In this document: piece by piece, positions 10,780 through 19,094 of the stretch
Position numbering within the stretch: position 1 is the first letter of the stretch
Layout of the letters: each line of letters starts with the position of its first letter
NCBI GenBank assembly: GCA_963780135.1
Contig: CAWAAR010000003.1
Coordinates: 2,542,001 to 2,606,000 of the forward strand
Direction of reading: 5' to 3'
DNA from: Clostridium_AM sp963780135
GTDB lineage: Bacteria; Bacillota; Clostridia; Clostridiales; Clostridiaceae
Length of the DNA: 64,000 bases
The notes under the pieces: generated by a model
What the model was told of the DNA's origin: nothing
What the model saw: the letters and a program-made list of their open reading frames with translations, nothing else
The model's database searches: none
Made by a program: the position numbers and the translations under genes

Positions 10780-10814
10780 AAATACTAGGGTATAAACGCC
10801 CTAGTATTTGTTTT
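10780..10814. terminator. Terminator after the TauE/SafE-like gene
   Basis: Stem AAATACTAGGG (10780-10790) with CCCTAGTATTT (10799-10809), followed by GTTTTTG. It lies between convergent genes. Confidence 0.85.
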
Positions 10815-10856
10815 TGTGAGGTTTTATATTTTTACTATTTTTATTATATGAAATTT

Positions 10857-12440
10857 TTACATTTTTTCTAACTGGGAAGTTGGTCCCATAATTATTGAAG
10901 GATTTTTAGTGGGATCCATCCACATCATTATATTAAGCAATTTATCTTCTGGAAATCCTACGCATCCTAAGGTTCCTCCGCCTGAATAAGGAGCTATATG
11001 CATGAAAATTCCACTACCTTTTCCATATATTTTATCTGATCCATAGTTAAAATTTATAACTGCTGCATATTTATAAAGCGGCTGAGATGCGAGATGCTCA
11101 TAGTCATAAAATCTTTCTTTAGGATTTCCTTCATAAGTCATCCACACATTATATTCATCTAAGGTTTTATTACTTACCCAATAATCATAAGGTCCAGCAA
11201 GTTTATAAGGAAATTTAAAACCTGGATTTCCATTCCACCCAAAAAAGAATTGGAAATTGTATGCTCCTGTTGGAGTGGTTTTATCTCCTTCATGCCTGTC
11301 CGTTGAAAAACCATTAAGTCCAAGAACACAGTTAAAGGGTGAAATAACTTCTGACCACTTACCATCTACTAATTCATAAGTGGAGGCTGTAGCATTATAG
11401 GTTCCAAAGGAAGGAGCTTCTACTAATATTACTTGAGTAGAATTTTTCAAACAATTTAAATTATCTATTAGTTTATTTGTTGTTCCCATAATATCATTTA
11501 CCATTTTTGGTCTAATAGCTCCACCGCCTCCAATGACATTAATTTTATTTATAGAAGCTTTATTTTCTTCTATAAATTTAAAGGAAGCAGCAGTTCCAAA
11601 GTAGTCGGTTAAAAGCAGTGGTTTTGAAAGCTTTGCAGACAATGCAGAACCAGCTAAAGCATCTGGAAAACCTTCTCCACTAGCTAAAAAAGAATTTTCC
11701 AGTGAAGAAACATCAAAAAACTTTTCAAAAACTTTTATATTAGTGGAATATCTATCATCACCTGAAATTCTAATAGGGTTTTTGAAATATGTTTCTAGAG
11801 AGGTATTTATAACTCCTGTACCTCCCACTATGTATGTGCTTTCAATTTTACGATCTTTTAAATAATTCTTTATAGATTCATCTATAGAATCATTATCTAC
11901 TAATAGTATAGGTATATTTTTCATAGCGGCTGCAGGAGAAACAGATAAACCATCAGGATAATTTTCACCATTAACTACTACTACTTCTTTAGGGTTTCCC
12001 AGTTCTTTTGCAATAGCAGTACTGGTTTGAAAACGATTATTTCCACAAATTCGTCTACAGCTGTATCCATAGCTTTTTAAGGATGCTTCAACGCCTTCTG
12101 AAATAGAGCCGTTACCACCTATAATAAGTATATTTTTAGTGTGAAGTTTTGATAAAGTTTCAGATACATCAGAAGTTAGATTTTTTCCATCTATCAAAAT
12201 AATAGGAGCATTATATTTTTTAGCTAGTGGAGCAGCACAAAGGGCATCAGGAAAATTTTCTCCGGAAGCTAATATTACATATTCAGCTTCGTTCCATCCA
12301 TTTTTACATATTTCTATAGAAGTCTTATACCTGTCATCTCCAGATATGCGTGTTACATCAGTTGATGCTTGTACTTTAGAAAAAAATGATAATATAAATA
12401 ATGTACATAAAATGGTTAATATGCTTAGTTTATTTTTCAT
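10857..12440 (-). CDS. Secreted CWB2-repeat protein with C-terminal L,D-transpeptidase domain
   Basis: A 527-residue exported protein. Signal peptide: residues 1-26. Three CWB2 (cell wall binding repeat 2) units start at RISGDDRYKT (31), RICGNNRFQT (130) and RISGDDRYST (224); these modules anchor clostridial surface proteins to the wall polymer. Residues about 336-520 form a YkuD-type L,D-transpeptidase domain with His481 in IFMHIAPYSGGGTLGC and Cys493 as nucleophile. Such enzymes cross-link or anchor to peptidoglycan through 3-3 links. Together this suggests a wall-anchored cross-linking enzyme, though the related catalytic domain may have a different acceptor. Monocistronic; AT-rich leader upstream. 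Confidence 0.85.
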   Translation of the reverse strand: MKNKLSILTILCTLFILSFFSKVQASTDVTRISGDDRYKTSIEICKNGWNEAEYVILASGENFPDALCAAPLAKKYNAPIILIDGKNLTSDVSETLSKLHTKNILIIGGNGSISEGVEASLKSYGYSCRRICGNNRFQTSTAIAKELGNPKEVVVVNGENYPDGLSVSPAAAMKNIPILLVDNDSIDESIKNYLKDRKIESTYIVGGTGVINTSLETYFKNPIRISGDDRYSTNIKVFEKFFDVSSLENSFLASGEGFPDALAGSALSAKLSKPLLLTDYFGTAASFKFIEENKASINKINVIGGGGAIRPKMVNDIMGTTNKLIDNLNCLKNSTQVILVEAPSFGTYNATASTYELVDGKWSEVISPFNCVLGLNGFSTDRHEGDKTTPTGAYNFQFFFGWNGNPGFKFPYKLAGPYDYWVSNKTLDEYNVWMTYEGNPKERFYDYEHLASQPLYKYAAVINFNYGSDKIYGKGSGIFMHIAPYSGGGTLGCVGFPEDKLLNIMMWMDPTKNPSIIMGPTSQLEKM

Positions 12441-12570
12441 AGGGACCCCCTCTTTATATAAATGATGTTTCTAATATTTTAGCATAAATTGTAACAAGGT
12501 TGTAACATAAACAATATATAATTAAATAGGTTTTGCTAAACTGTGAATAAATATGATATATTGGTTATAT

Positions 12571-12650
12571 AATCAACTTTTGCATATGCAAAAGTTTGAC
12601 TTAATATGAGCAAGATGCAACGCATCATTTTTAAACTATGAAAGTTGAGT
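12571..12650 (+). repeat. R1 repeat, copy a (MITE-like)
   Basis: A roughly 79-bp element with CAACTTT and AAAGTTGAGT at its ends and a central small palindrome GATGC-AAC-GCATC. The same element occurs inverted at 52624-52702 and interrupted at 63003-63312. It sits between two divergent genes for surface proteins. It has no coding capacity. Confidence 0.8.
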
Positions 12651-12700
12651 TGTATACAATAAAATAAAAATTTGGAATATTAATTAAAAAGGAGTGCAAA

Positions 12701-14575
12701 ATGAATATAAAAAAATGGAAGAAGACCTCTATTACTATATTCTTGCTTTTATCTGTAATACTCTTTAATTTTGGATTTCATGTAAAAGCAGAGTATCCAG
12801 TTTCGGTTGGAGAAAAAATACTTGATACAAATGAAATAAGTAAAAATACAGTGGAAATCTTTACATTAAAGGATGGTCAAAATTACAAAAAATTATTAGA
12901 AAATAAAGATAATGTATGGACCGTTGTAAAAGAAGAAAAACTCCAATTAAGAAAGACAGGTTTAAAAACTGAAAGTGGTATAAATAAAAATTCATCTTTA
13001 GGAAAATCTATAGAGAATAAACTTAAAGCTTCAGGGTATAATTTATCACAATTGCCTAGTAAAGTAGATTATTCTGACTCGCCTTATTTGCCGCCTATAG
13101 GAGAACAAGAACTAAATGATTGTGTTGCATGGAGTACTACTTATTATGTAAGAACCTTTCAACAAGCTAAAGATATAGGATGGAATATTAAAAATGGAAG
13201 TTTACCAATATATTATCACGTGTTTAGTCCGTCATATGTATATAATCAAATTAATGGAGGTTCAGATGATGGAGGAACTCTTAACGAGGCTGGAAATTTA
13301 TTAAGAGATACAGGTGCTGTTACATTAAAAGATTTTCCTTATAAATCATCGGATTATACTACACAACCTAGTAGTGATTTAAAAGAAAAAGCTTCTGCTA
13401 ATAAAATAAGAGAGTGGTCAATATTATATACTTATGAAGATTCTTCTGATTATATAATCCAAAAAACTAAACAATATTTAAACACTGGTGATATTATGGT
13501 AGCAGGTATGAATATAGGAAATAGATTTGAATATCCTACTATAAAGTCAGATGGTACAAGCATTATAACTAATGACAGATCTTCTGTTGGTGGACATGCT
13601 ATTGCTGTAGTTGGGTATGATGATAGCATTGTTACTTCAGATGGCATAGGTGCTTTCAAGCTTGCCAATTCTTGGGGAACTAGTTGGGGAGATAAAGGTT
13701 TTAGTTACATATCTTACAAAGCCTTTTTAAATGATATCATAGAAGGTATTGTATTTACTGATATGGTTAATGGAAAAATTGTGGATGATATACAACAGAT
13801 AAATACTGAAATGCTTTCATCAAATAAGTTTAAATTAAGTTGGGATAATGCAGTAAATGCAACTGGGTATAAAATATATGATGAAAATAAAAAAATGATA
13901 AGTACTGTAAGTGCTAATAGTTATACAGAAACAGCTTCATCTTCAGGAAATATAGTAAGATATGTACAACCTTTTAATTCTATATCTGAAGGTTCTTTGA
14001 CAAGTGTGACTTTAAATGTATCGATTCCAGATAGTCCAACATTAACAGAGGAAAATCTTTCGGTTCAAGTAAATAATCAAGTAGAATTTGGTATTAACTT
14101 TTTAGGCAGTGGTTATTATTCACTCGAAGTAACGAATTTAACTGGTAATTTAATAAGTAAGAAAGAAAATTTGTATGGAACAGCAGGATTAGCTAAAGTA
14201 ATATGGGATTGTAAAGATTCAAATGGTGTAGAAGTTCAAGATGGTCAATATAAAGAAACTATTAAAACAACTATTGACGGACAAGAAAAAGAATTGTATT
14301 CAAGCACTTTCAATAAAGCAAGTAAAATTATTGTAAGTCAAAGTGCAAAAATATATCGTCAAAATGATGAAATTCAAAGTGTTGTCATAAGTTTTATTCC
14401 TCAATCAGATGGGATTGTACAAATAGATGTAAATAACAATGGTTCTACAAGTAATATTGCTAAAAGCGTAAATGTAAAAGCTAATGAATTATTTACCTAT
14501 ACAATTGACAAAGATAAATTTAATTTTAATAATTTAGATTTATCTAAAGCATATATAGATATAAATATACAGTAA
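12701..14575 (+). CDS. Secreted C1-family (papain-like) cysteine protease with Ig-like C-terminus
   Basis: A 624-residue exported protease. Signal peptide: residues 1-30. A propeptide-like segment extends to about 118. The papain-fold domain starts at LPSKVDYSDSPYLPPIGEQ and has Gln136 (oxyanion), Cys141 in NDCVAWS, His299 in GGHAIAVVGYD and Asn323 in LANSWGTSWGDKG, so the active site is complete. Residues 370-450 resemble a fibronectin type III module and 455-545 a FlgD-like Ig module, probably for surface binding. No CWB2 repeats or LPXTG anchor are present. Monocistronic, divergent from the CWB2 gene, with terminator at 14611-14650. Confidence 0.85.
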   Translation: MNIKKWKKTSITIFLLLSVILFNFGFHVKAEYPVSVGEKILDTNEISKNTVEIFTLKDGQNYKKLLENKDNVWTVVKEEKLQLRKTGLKTESGINKNSSLGKSIENKLKASGYNLSQLPSKVDYSDSPYLPPIGEQELNDCVAWSTTYYVRTFQQAKDIGWNIKNGSLPIYYHVFSPSYVYNQINGGSDDGGTLNEAGNLLRDTGAVTLKDFPYKSSDYTTQPSSDLKEKASANKIREWSILYTYEDSSDYIIQKTKQYLNTGDIMVAGMNIGNRFEYPTIKSDGTSIITNDRSSVGGHAIAVVGYDDSIVTSDGIGAFKLANSWGTSWGDKGFSYISYKAFLNDIIEGIVFTDMVNGKIVDDIQQINTEMLSSNKFKLSWDNAVNATGYKIYDENKKMISTVSANSYTETASSSGNIVRYVQPFNSISEGSLTSVTLNVSIPDSPTLTEENLSVQVNNQVEFGINFLGSGYYSLEVTNLTGNLISKKENLYGTAGLAKVIWDCKDSNGVEVQDGQYKETIKTTIDGQEKELYSSTFNKASKIIVSQSAKIYRQNDEIQSVVISFIPQSDGIVQIDVNNNGSTSNIAKSVNVKANELFTYTIDKDKFNFNNLDLSKAYIDINIQ

Positions 14576-14610
14576 CCGTATTTTCACATACTTACCACAA
14601 ACAAAAACAT

Positions 14611-14650
14611 AACCCAAAGACTATAGATGGATCTAAGTCTTTGGGTTTAA
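14611..14650. terminator. Bidirectional terminator between the protease and potCD
   Basis: Stem AACCCAAAGACT (14611-14622) with AGTCTTTGGGTT (14636-14647). It lies between convergent genes. Confidence 0.85.
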
Positions 14651-14681
14651 TTAATTTTAAATAAATTATTTTGCTGCTTTT

Positions 14682-16520
14682 TTACTGTTTAACTTCTGAC
14701 CATATCTTATCAAGCTGCGTTACTGAATTACCTATGTCTTTTAAATATTCGCCACTCTTCATCTGAGCTTTTGGAGGATATACAGCTTTGTCTTCCAAAG
14801 TAGCTTTATCTATATATTGATGTGCAGCAACGTTAGGATTTCCATAGGGGAAGTAATGTGAAATTTCTGCACTTATTTCTGGTTCCATTAAAAAGTTCAC
14901 GAAAAGCTCTGCAGCCTTTACATTTTTTGCACCCTTAGGAATTACAAAGTTATCCTGCTGTAAAAATAAGCCTTCTTCAGGGATTACATATTTTACATTT
15001 TTATTTTCACGTTTTGCAAGGCTTCCTTCTGCTCCCCAGGCAAATATAGCTTTTGATTCTCCATTTATAAGGTTAGTTTTAGGACTATCACTGTCATAAG
15101 ACTTTACATTGGCTTGAAGTTTTTTTAACTCTACTTTTGCTTTTTCAAGGGCTTCTGGATTAGTTTCATTTATGGAGTATCCAAGTTTTTTTAGAGTAAT
15201 TCCAATTATAACCCTTTCATCATCAAGTAAAGTTAAAGAACCTTTAAGCTCGGGTTTCCAAAGATCCTTATATCCTTTAATAGTACCTTCGGGAACCTTT
15301 GAACTGTCATAGGCTATAACTCCTGCAAGATACATATAAGGAACACTATACTTATTGCCTTTATCAAAGGGCAAATTTAAAAATTCAGGTCCGATGTTAT
15401 TTAAGTTTGTTAGTCTGCTCTTATCTATCTCTTGGATTAGTGACTGTTTTTTAAGTATTTCAACCATAAAATCACTAGCAACAGCAACATCGTAATTTCC
15501 TCCACCGGCCATTAGCTTTGCCAGCATTTCTTCGTTAGAGGAAAATGTGCTGTAATTTACTTTAATATTATAAGTTTGCTCAAATTTATCAATTACTGAT
15601 TGAGGTAAATATTCAGACCAGTTAAATACATTTAAAACCTGCTCAGGTTCGCTGTTATTTTTAGCAAAAGCAAATAATCCGCCACCAACACTTCCAACTA
15701 CAACAAAAATTGTAGTAAGAATTGCAGCTACCCTTTTCATACTTATATGTACATTTCGAATAATAAGCGCAAAAACAATTATTGATATTGTAAACAAGAT
15801 TATTAATGTAGAAAGTGCATTAATTTCAGGAGTAACCCCAAATTTCACCATGGAAAAAATTTTAAGTGGTAAAGTTACACTTCCAGGTCCTGCAACAAAG
15901 AAACTTATAATTACATCATCTAAAGATAAAGTAAAGGCTAAAAGGCCTCCAGCTATAACGCCAGGCATTATAATAGGCAGCGTTACATAAAAAAAGGTTT
16001 GAAGTGGAGAGGCTCCAAGGTCCATAGCAGCTTCTTCTACGGACTTATCAAAGCCATCCAATCGTGTTTTAACTACTGCAACAACATAAGCTATACAAAA
16101 GGTTACATGTGCAATAATTAAGGTAATCTTTCCAAGAGGAATCTTTACAATTGCAAAGAAAGCAAGGAGAGATATTCCCATAACTATTTCAGGAATTACA
16201 AGTGGTATATATAATATAGAATCAACGATTCCTTTTCCTTTAAATTTATATCTATACATTCCAACAGAACATAAAGTTCCTATAATAACAGATAAAATTG
16301 TACTTATTACAGCGACAATAAATGAGTTTTTAACAGCCTCAAGTATGCCTACATTATGTAGCAAGCTTGAATACCACTTAAAGGTAAAGCCTGTCCATAC
16401 TATATTTAACTTAGAAGTATTAAATGAAAATCCAATAAGTATCATGATTGGTACATATAAAAACATAAATATAAAAAGCATATAAAAACATTTTAAAAAT
16501 GTCATTTTATTGTTTTTCAC
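14682..16520 (-). CDS. potCD: Polyamine ABC transporter: PotC permease fused to PotD binding protein
   Basis: A 612-residue fusion. Residues 1-265 are a PotC-type permease with about six helices and the EAA loop (EEAAMDLGASPLQTFFYVTLP). A further membrane segment near 267-288 acts as anchor. From about 293 (EQVLNVFNWSEYLPQ) to the end it is a PotD-type extracellular spermidine/putrescine-binding domain, with NWSEYLP and the WGAEGSLA region. The fusion tethers the receptor to the permease, replacing a lipoprotein anchor; this arrangement is known in other Firmicutes. It starts 1 base after potB and ends the operon. Confidence 0.9.
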   Translation of the reverse strand: MKNNKMTFLKCFYMLFIFMFLYVPIMILIGFSFNTSKLNIVWTGFTFKWYSSLLHNVGILEAVKNSFIVAVISTILSVIIGTLCSVGMYRYKFKGKGIVDSILYIPLVIPEIVMGISLLAFFAIVKIPLGKITLIIAHVTFCIAYVVAVVKTRLDGFDKSVEEAAMDLGASPLQTFFYVTLPIIMPGVIAGGLLAFTLSLDDVIISFFVAGPGSVTLPLKIFSMVKFGVTPEINALSTLIILFTISIIVFALIIRNVHISMKRVAAILTTIFVVVGSVGGGLFAFAKNNSEPEQVLNVFNWSEYLPQSVIDKFEQTYNIKVNYSTFSSNEEMLAKLMAGGGNYDVAVASDFMVEILKKQSLIQEIDKSRLTNLNNIGPEFLNLPFDKGNKYSVPYMYLAGVIAYDSSKVPEGTIKGYKDLWKPELKGSLTLLDDERVIIGITLKKLGYSINETNPEALEKAKVELKKLQANVKSYDSDSPKTNLINGESKAIFAWGAEGSLAKRENKNVKYVIPEEGLFLQQDNFVIPKGAKNVKAAELFVNFLMEPEISAEISHYFPYGNPNVAAHQYIDKATLEDKAVYPPKAQMKSGEYLKDIGNSVTQLDKIWSEVKQ

Positions 16521-16521
16521 T

Positions 16522-17391
16522 TTATAATACCTCCTTTTTTTCTTTTTTACTGCCTAATTTTGAATTATAAGAAATAACTGCAACCATAAGAATTATTAAT
16601 ATAACGGATATAGCAGAACCAAAAGGCCAGTCTCTTGCTGTAAGAAATTGATTTTTAATAAGATTACTCATAAGAACCACTTTGCTTCCACCCATTAGGT
16701 CAGTTATAAAGAAGAGACCAAGGGTTGGAACAAAAACTAAAAGAGATCCAGATAAAATGCCTCCTTTTGTAAGGGGAAGAGTTATCTTTAAAAATTTTCT
16801 TATTGGTCCTGCACCGAGATCGGATGCAGCATCTAATATTCTTTTATCAAGTTTTTCTATGGAAGTATATAAAGGTAGCACCATAAATGGAAACATCATA
16901 TAAAGCATACCAATCATAACTGCAGTATTGTTATACATTAAATGAAGGGGTGCTTTTATTAGTCCAAAATGTAAAAGTAAGGTATTTATAATACCTTCTG
17001 ATCTTAATAATACTATCATTGCATAGGTTCTAACTAAGGAGTTAGTCCAAAATGGAATCATTATAAGCAAAAGAAATAATGGTTTCAATTTTTTATTTGA
17101 GTTTGCAACAATAAATGCAAAGGGATATCCAAATAACAAACATAATAAAGTTGTATAAATTGCAATAATAATAGAGTTTATAAATATATCAATATAAAGA
17201 GGGTTTAAGAGTTTTATATAGTTAGAAAATGTAAATTTATAAACTATATTTCCAGTGTTACCCCGCATGCAAAAGCTTACTACCACTATTAGAAAAAGAG
17301 GCAGAACAAAAAATACAATCATCCAAAGTAAAGCAGGACCAATTGTGTTTAAATATTTTAAAATAGGATTCTTTGATAATTTATTTTCCAT
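16522..17391 (-). CDS. potB: Spermidine/putrescine ABC transporter permease PotB
   Basis: A 289-residue permease with six predicted helices and the EAA-type loop LDAASDLGAGPIRKFLKITLP. It pairs with the PotC half of the next gene to form the transport channel. It lies 14 bases after potA and directly before potCD, so all three are co-transcribed. Start has a GGGGG run upstream. Confidence 0.9.
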   Translation of the reverse strand: MENKLSKNPILKYLNTIGPALLWMIVFFVLPLFLIVVVSFCMRGNTGNIVYKFTFSNYIKLLNPLYIDIFINSIIIAIYTTLLCLLFGYPFAFIVANSNKKLKPLFLLLIMIPFWTNSLVRTYAMIVLLRSEGIINTLLLHFGLIKAPLHLMYNNTAVMIGMLYMMFPFMVLPLYTSIEKLDKRILDAASDLGAGPIRKFLKITLPLTKGGILSGSLLVFVPTLGLFFITDLMGGSKVVLMSNLIKNQFLTARDWPFGSAISVILIILMVAVISYNSKLGSKKEKKEVL

Positions 17392-17405
17392 ATGTTTGTA
17401 CCCCC

Positions 17406-18491
17406 TTATGCCCTAATAACTATAGTGTGATCAGGTTTCCAGGTTACAAAAAGGTTTTTATTTTCATCTAAGAATTCAAAATTTTGTCCTATTGGTTCAT
17501 TTACTACAATTTCCTTGCCATTCTTAAGAAGCATTACTATTTTAATGTTTGAACCGATATATATTTTTTCTTTCAATTTGCATTGAAGCCATACATCTCC
17601 ATCTTCAGGGTTCTCTTTTATTTTAATTCTTTCAGGTCTAACAGAAACGGTAAATTTATCACCTAAGTCATAATTTAGATTAGGTATTCTAATTATATCT
17701 TGTTCTTGTTCGAGCTGAAGTAAAACCTCAGTTTCTTTTAATTTAAATACTTGTCCCTCAAGTATGTTTGTTTCTCCTAAAAAGGTAGCTACAAATTTAG
17801 TTTTGGGTTTTTCATAGAGTTCCTCAGGTGTGCCAATCTGCTCTATAACACCATTGTTCATAACAACAATTCTATCTGACATTGTAAGTGCTTCTTCCTG
17901 GTCATGTGTTACAAATACAAAGGTTATTCCAAGCATTTTTTGAAGATGCTTAAGTTCTAATTGCATCTGTTTTCGAAGTTTTAAATCAAGAGCACCTAAA
18001 GGCTCATCTAGAAGGAGGACTTTCGGACTGTTTACCACAGCTCTTGAAATAGCTACACGCTGCATCTGTCCACCACTTAATTGGGAGGGCCTTCTATTTT
18101 CGTAGCCATCAAGTTGAACCATTTTCAACATTTCATGCACCTTGTTTTTAATTTCCACCTTAGGTGTCTTTTTCATATTAAGTCCAAAGGCTATGTTATC
18201 AAAAATATTCATATGTGGAAATAGTGCATAATTTTGAAATACGGTATTTACACATCTTTGATAAGGTGGTTTATTAGTAACATTTTCTTTATCAATAATA
18301 ATTTCACCACTAGTTGGTATTTCAAAACCTGCAATCATCCTTAAGGTAGTCGTTTTTCCACAACCGCTTGGTCCAAGCAGAGTCAAAAATTCACCTTCCC
18401 TAATTTCTAGGTTTAGATTTTTTATTACTGCATTGTCTCCATCAAAAATTTTACAAACATTCAACAACTGAACAAAAACATTTTTTGTCAC
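17406..18491 (-). CDS. potA: Spermidine/putrescine ABC transporter ATPase PotA
   Basis: A 361-residue ATPase of the CUT/polyamine class. Walker A is GPSGCGKTT, signature LSGGQMQRVAISRA, Walker B VLLLDEP, H-loop VFVTHDQEEA. Residues from about 275 form a C-terminal TOBE/OB domain. The start is GTG at 18491 with AAAGGAG about 10 bases upstream. First gene of potA-potB-potCD. Its leader holds an R2 repeat, and further upstream a strong hairpin followed by a T-run, so expression may involve read-through of that terminator (inference). Confidence 0.92.
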   Translation of the reverse strand: MTKNVFVQLLNVCKIFDGDNAVIKNLNLEIREGEFLTLLGPSGCGKTTTLRMIAGFEIPTSGEIIIDKENVTNKPPYQRCVNTVFQNYALFPHMNIFDNIAFGLNMKKTPKVEIKNKVHEMLKMVQLDGYENRRPSQLSGGQMQRVAISRAVVNSPKVLLLDEPLGALDLKLRKQMQLELKHLQKMLGITFVFVTHDQEEALTMSDRIVVMNNGVIEQIGTPEELYEKPKTKFVATFLGETNILEGQVFKLKETEVLLQLEQEQDIIRIPNLNYDLGDKFTVSVRPERIKIKENPEDGDVWLQCKLKEKIYIGSNIKIVMLLKNGKEIVVNEPIGQNFEFLDENKNLFVTWKPDHTIVIRA

Positions 18492-18520
18492 ACTCTAACA
18501 ACTCCTTTTAGTAAATATTT

Positions 18521-18668
18521 ATACGATCGCTACCATTGCTAACATCTCCATTTTCTTCAAAGTAGGTGATAAGCACTGCTACGCGCCTGGATAAGTGATT
18601 CTTAGGTTCAGATTACGATCGGTATTCCTTATAAGCAAACTCCACCTGAACCTAAGAATCACTTGATT
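18521..18668 (-). repeat. R2 repeat, full copy 1
   Basis: A roughly 148-bp element read on the minus strand. It contains a perfect 17-bp inverted repeat (GTGATTCTTAGGTTCAG ... CTGAACCTAAGAATCAC), then a GGCGCGTAGCAGTGC segment, and ends near TAGCAATGGTAGCGAT. A second full copy lies at 53180-53332. This copy starts right after the T-run of the hairpin at 18680-18717 and ends about 15 bases before the potA ribosome binding site. Confidence 0.85.
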
Positions 18669-18717
18669 AAAAAAATAAAAAACTTCTATTGGTTATTATA
18701 AAAACCAATAGAAGTTT
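18667..18717 (-). terminator. Strong minus-strand terminator upstream of potA
   Basis: A 15-bp perfect stem (arms 18680-18694 and 18703-18717) is followed on the minus strand by a run of T broken by one A. It lies between the MCP gene and potA. With a promoter at 18771-18799 it would end a transcript of about 90 bases, so it may be an attenuator for potABCD or the end of a small RNA. Confidence 0.8.
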
Positions 18718-18770
18718 GGCTTTATAATTGTATAATTATATGCAATATATAATAATTATAACCGAAAAGT

Positions 18771-18799
18771 ATAATAGCATAATAACTCTTAAATATCAA
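18771..18799 (-). promoter_or_regulatory. Probable promoter upstream of potABCD
   Basis: On the minus strand, TTGATA (18799-18794) and TATTAT (18776-18771) are 17 bases apart. Upstream of it is a pair of ATGTC-type direct repeats (about 18857-18880) that could bind a regulator. Confidence 0.5.
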
Positions 18800-18937
18800 C
18801 AATATTTTCATATATAGTTGTTATGAATTTATTATCGAGTTTATTTCTAGATATTATGTCATTTTTTAGTTGTTTATGTCGTTTTTGGTGATACTATAAC
18901 TTATTGAAAATTTATATTTATTGATAATATCAAATAT

Positions 18938-18973
18938 GCCAGTTAAGTACTCTATGAGCAACACTTAACTGGC
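18938..18973 (-). terminator. Probable terminator downstream of the MCP gene
   Basis: Stem GCCAGTTAAGT with ACTTAACTGGC and a 14-base loop. It is weakly T-rich on the minus-strand exit side. Confidence 0.6.
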
Positions 18974-18984
18974 AAAATTAAACA

Positions 18985-19090
18985 TTAATCTAATAGATGT
19001 TTTTCACAAGCTTCTACAGCATTTTTAAGAATATTGCTTAAAATAATACTTATATCAAATGTATTAATTTCATTTATTTTAACAATTTAC
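18985..19090 (-). pseudogene. Remnant of a GHKL (AgrC-like) sensor histidine kinase
   Basis: Directly after the MCP stop, the minus strand reads an open stretch containing FDISIILSNILKNAVEACEK and then a stop. This is the N-box of the ATP-binding domain of GHKL-type histidine kinases, which normally sits about 100 residues from the C-terminus of a 400-residue protein. Nothing else of the kinase is present: no dimerisation helix, no G-box, no start codon. It is a decayed gene fragment, left by deletion or recombination. Confidence 0.7.
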
Positions 19091-19094
19091 TTGT

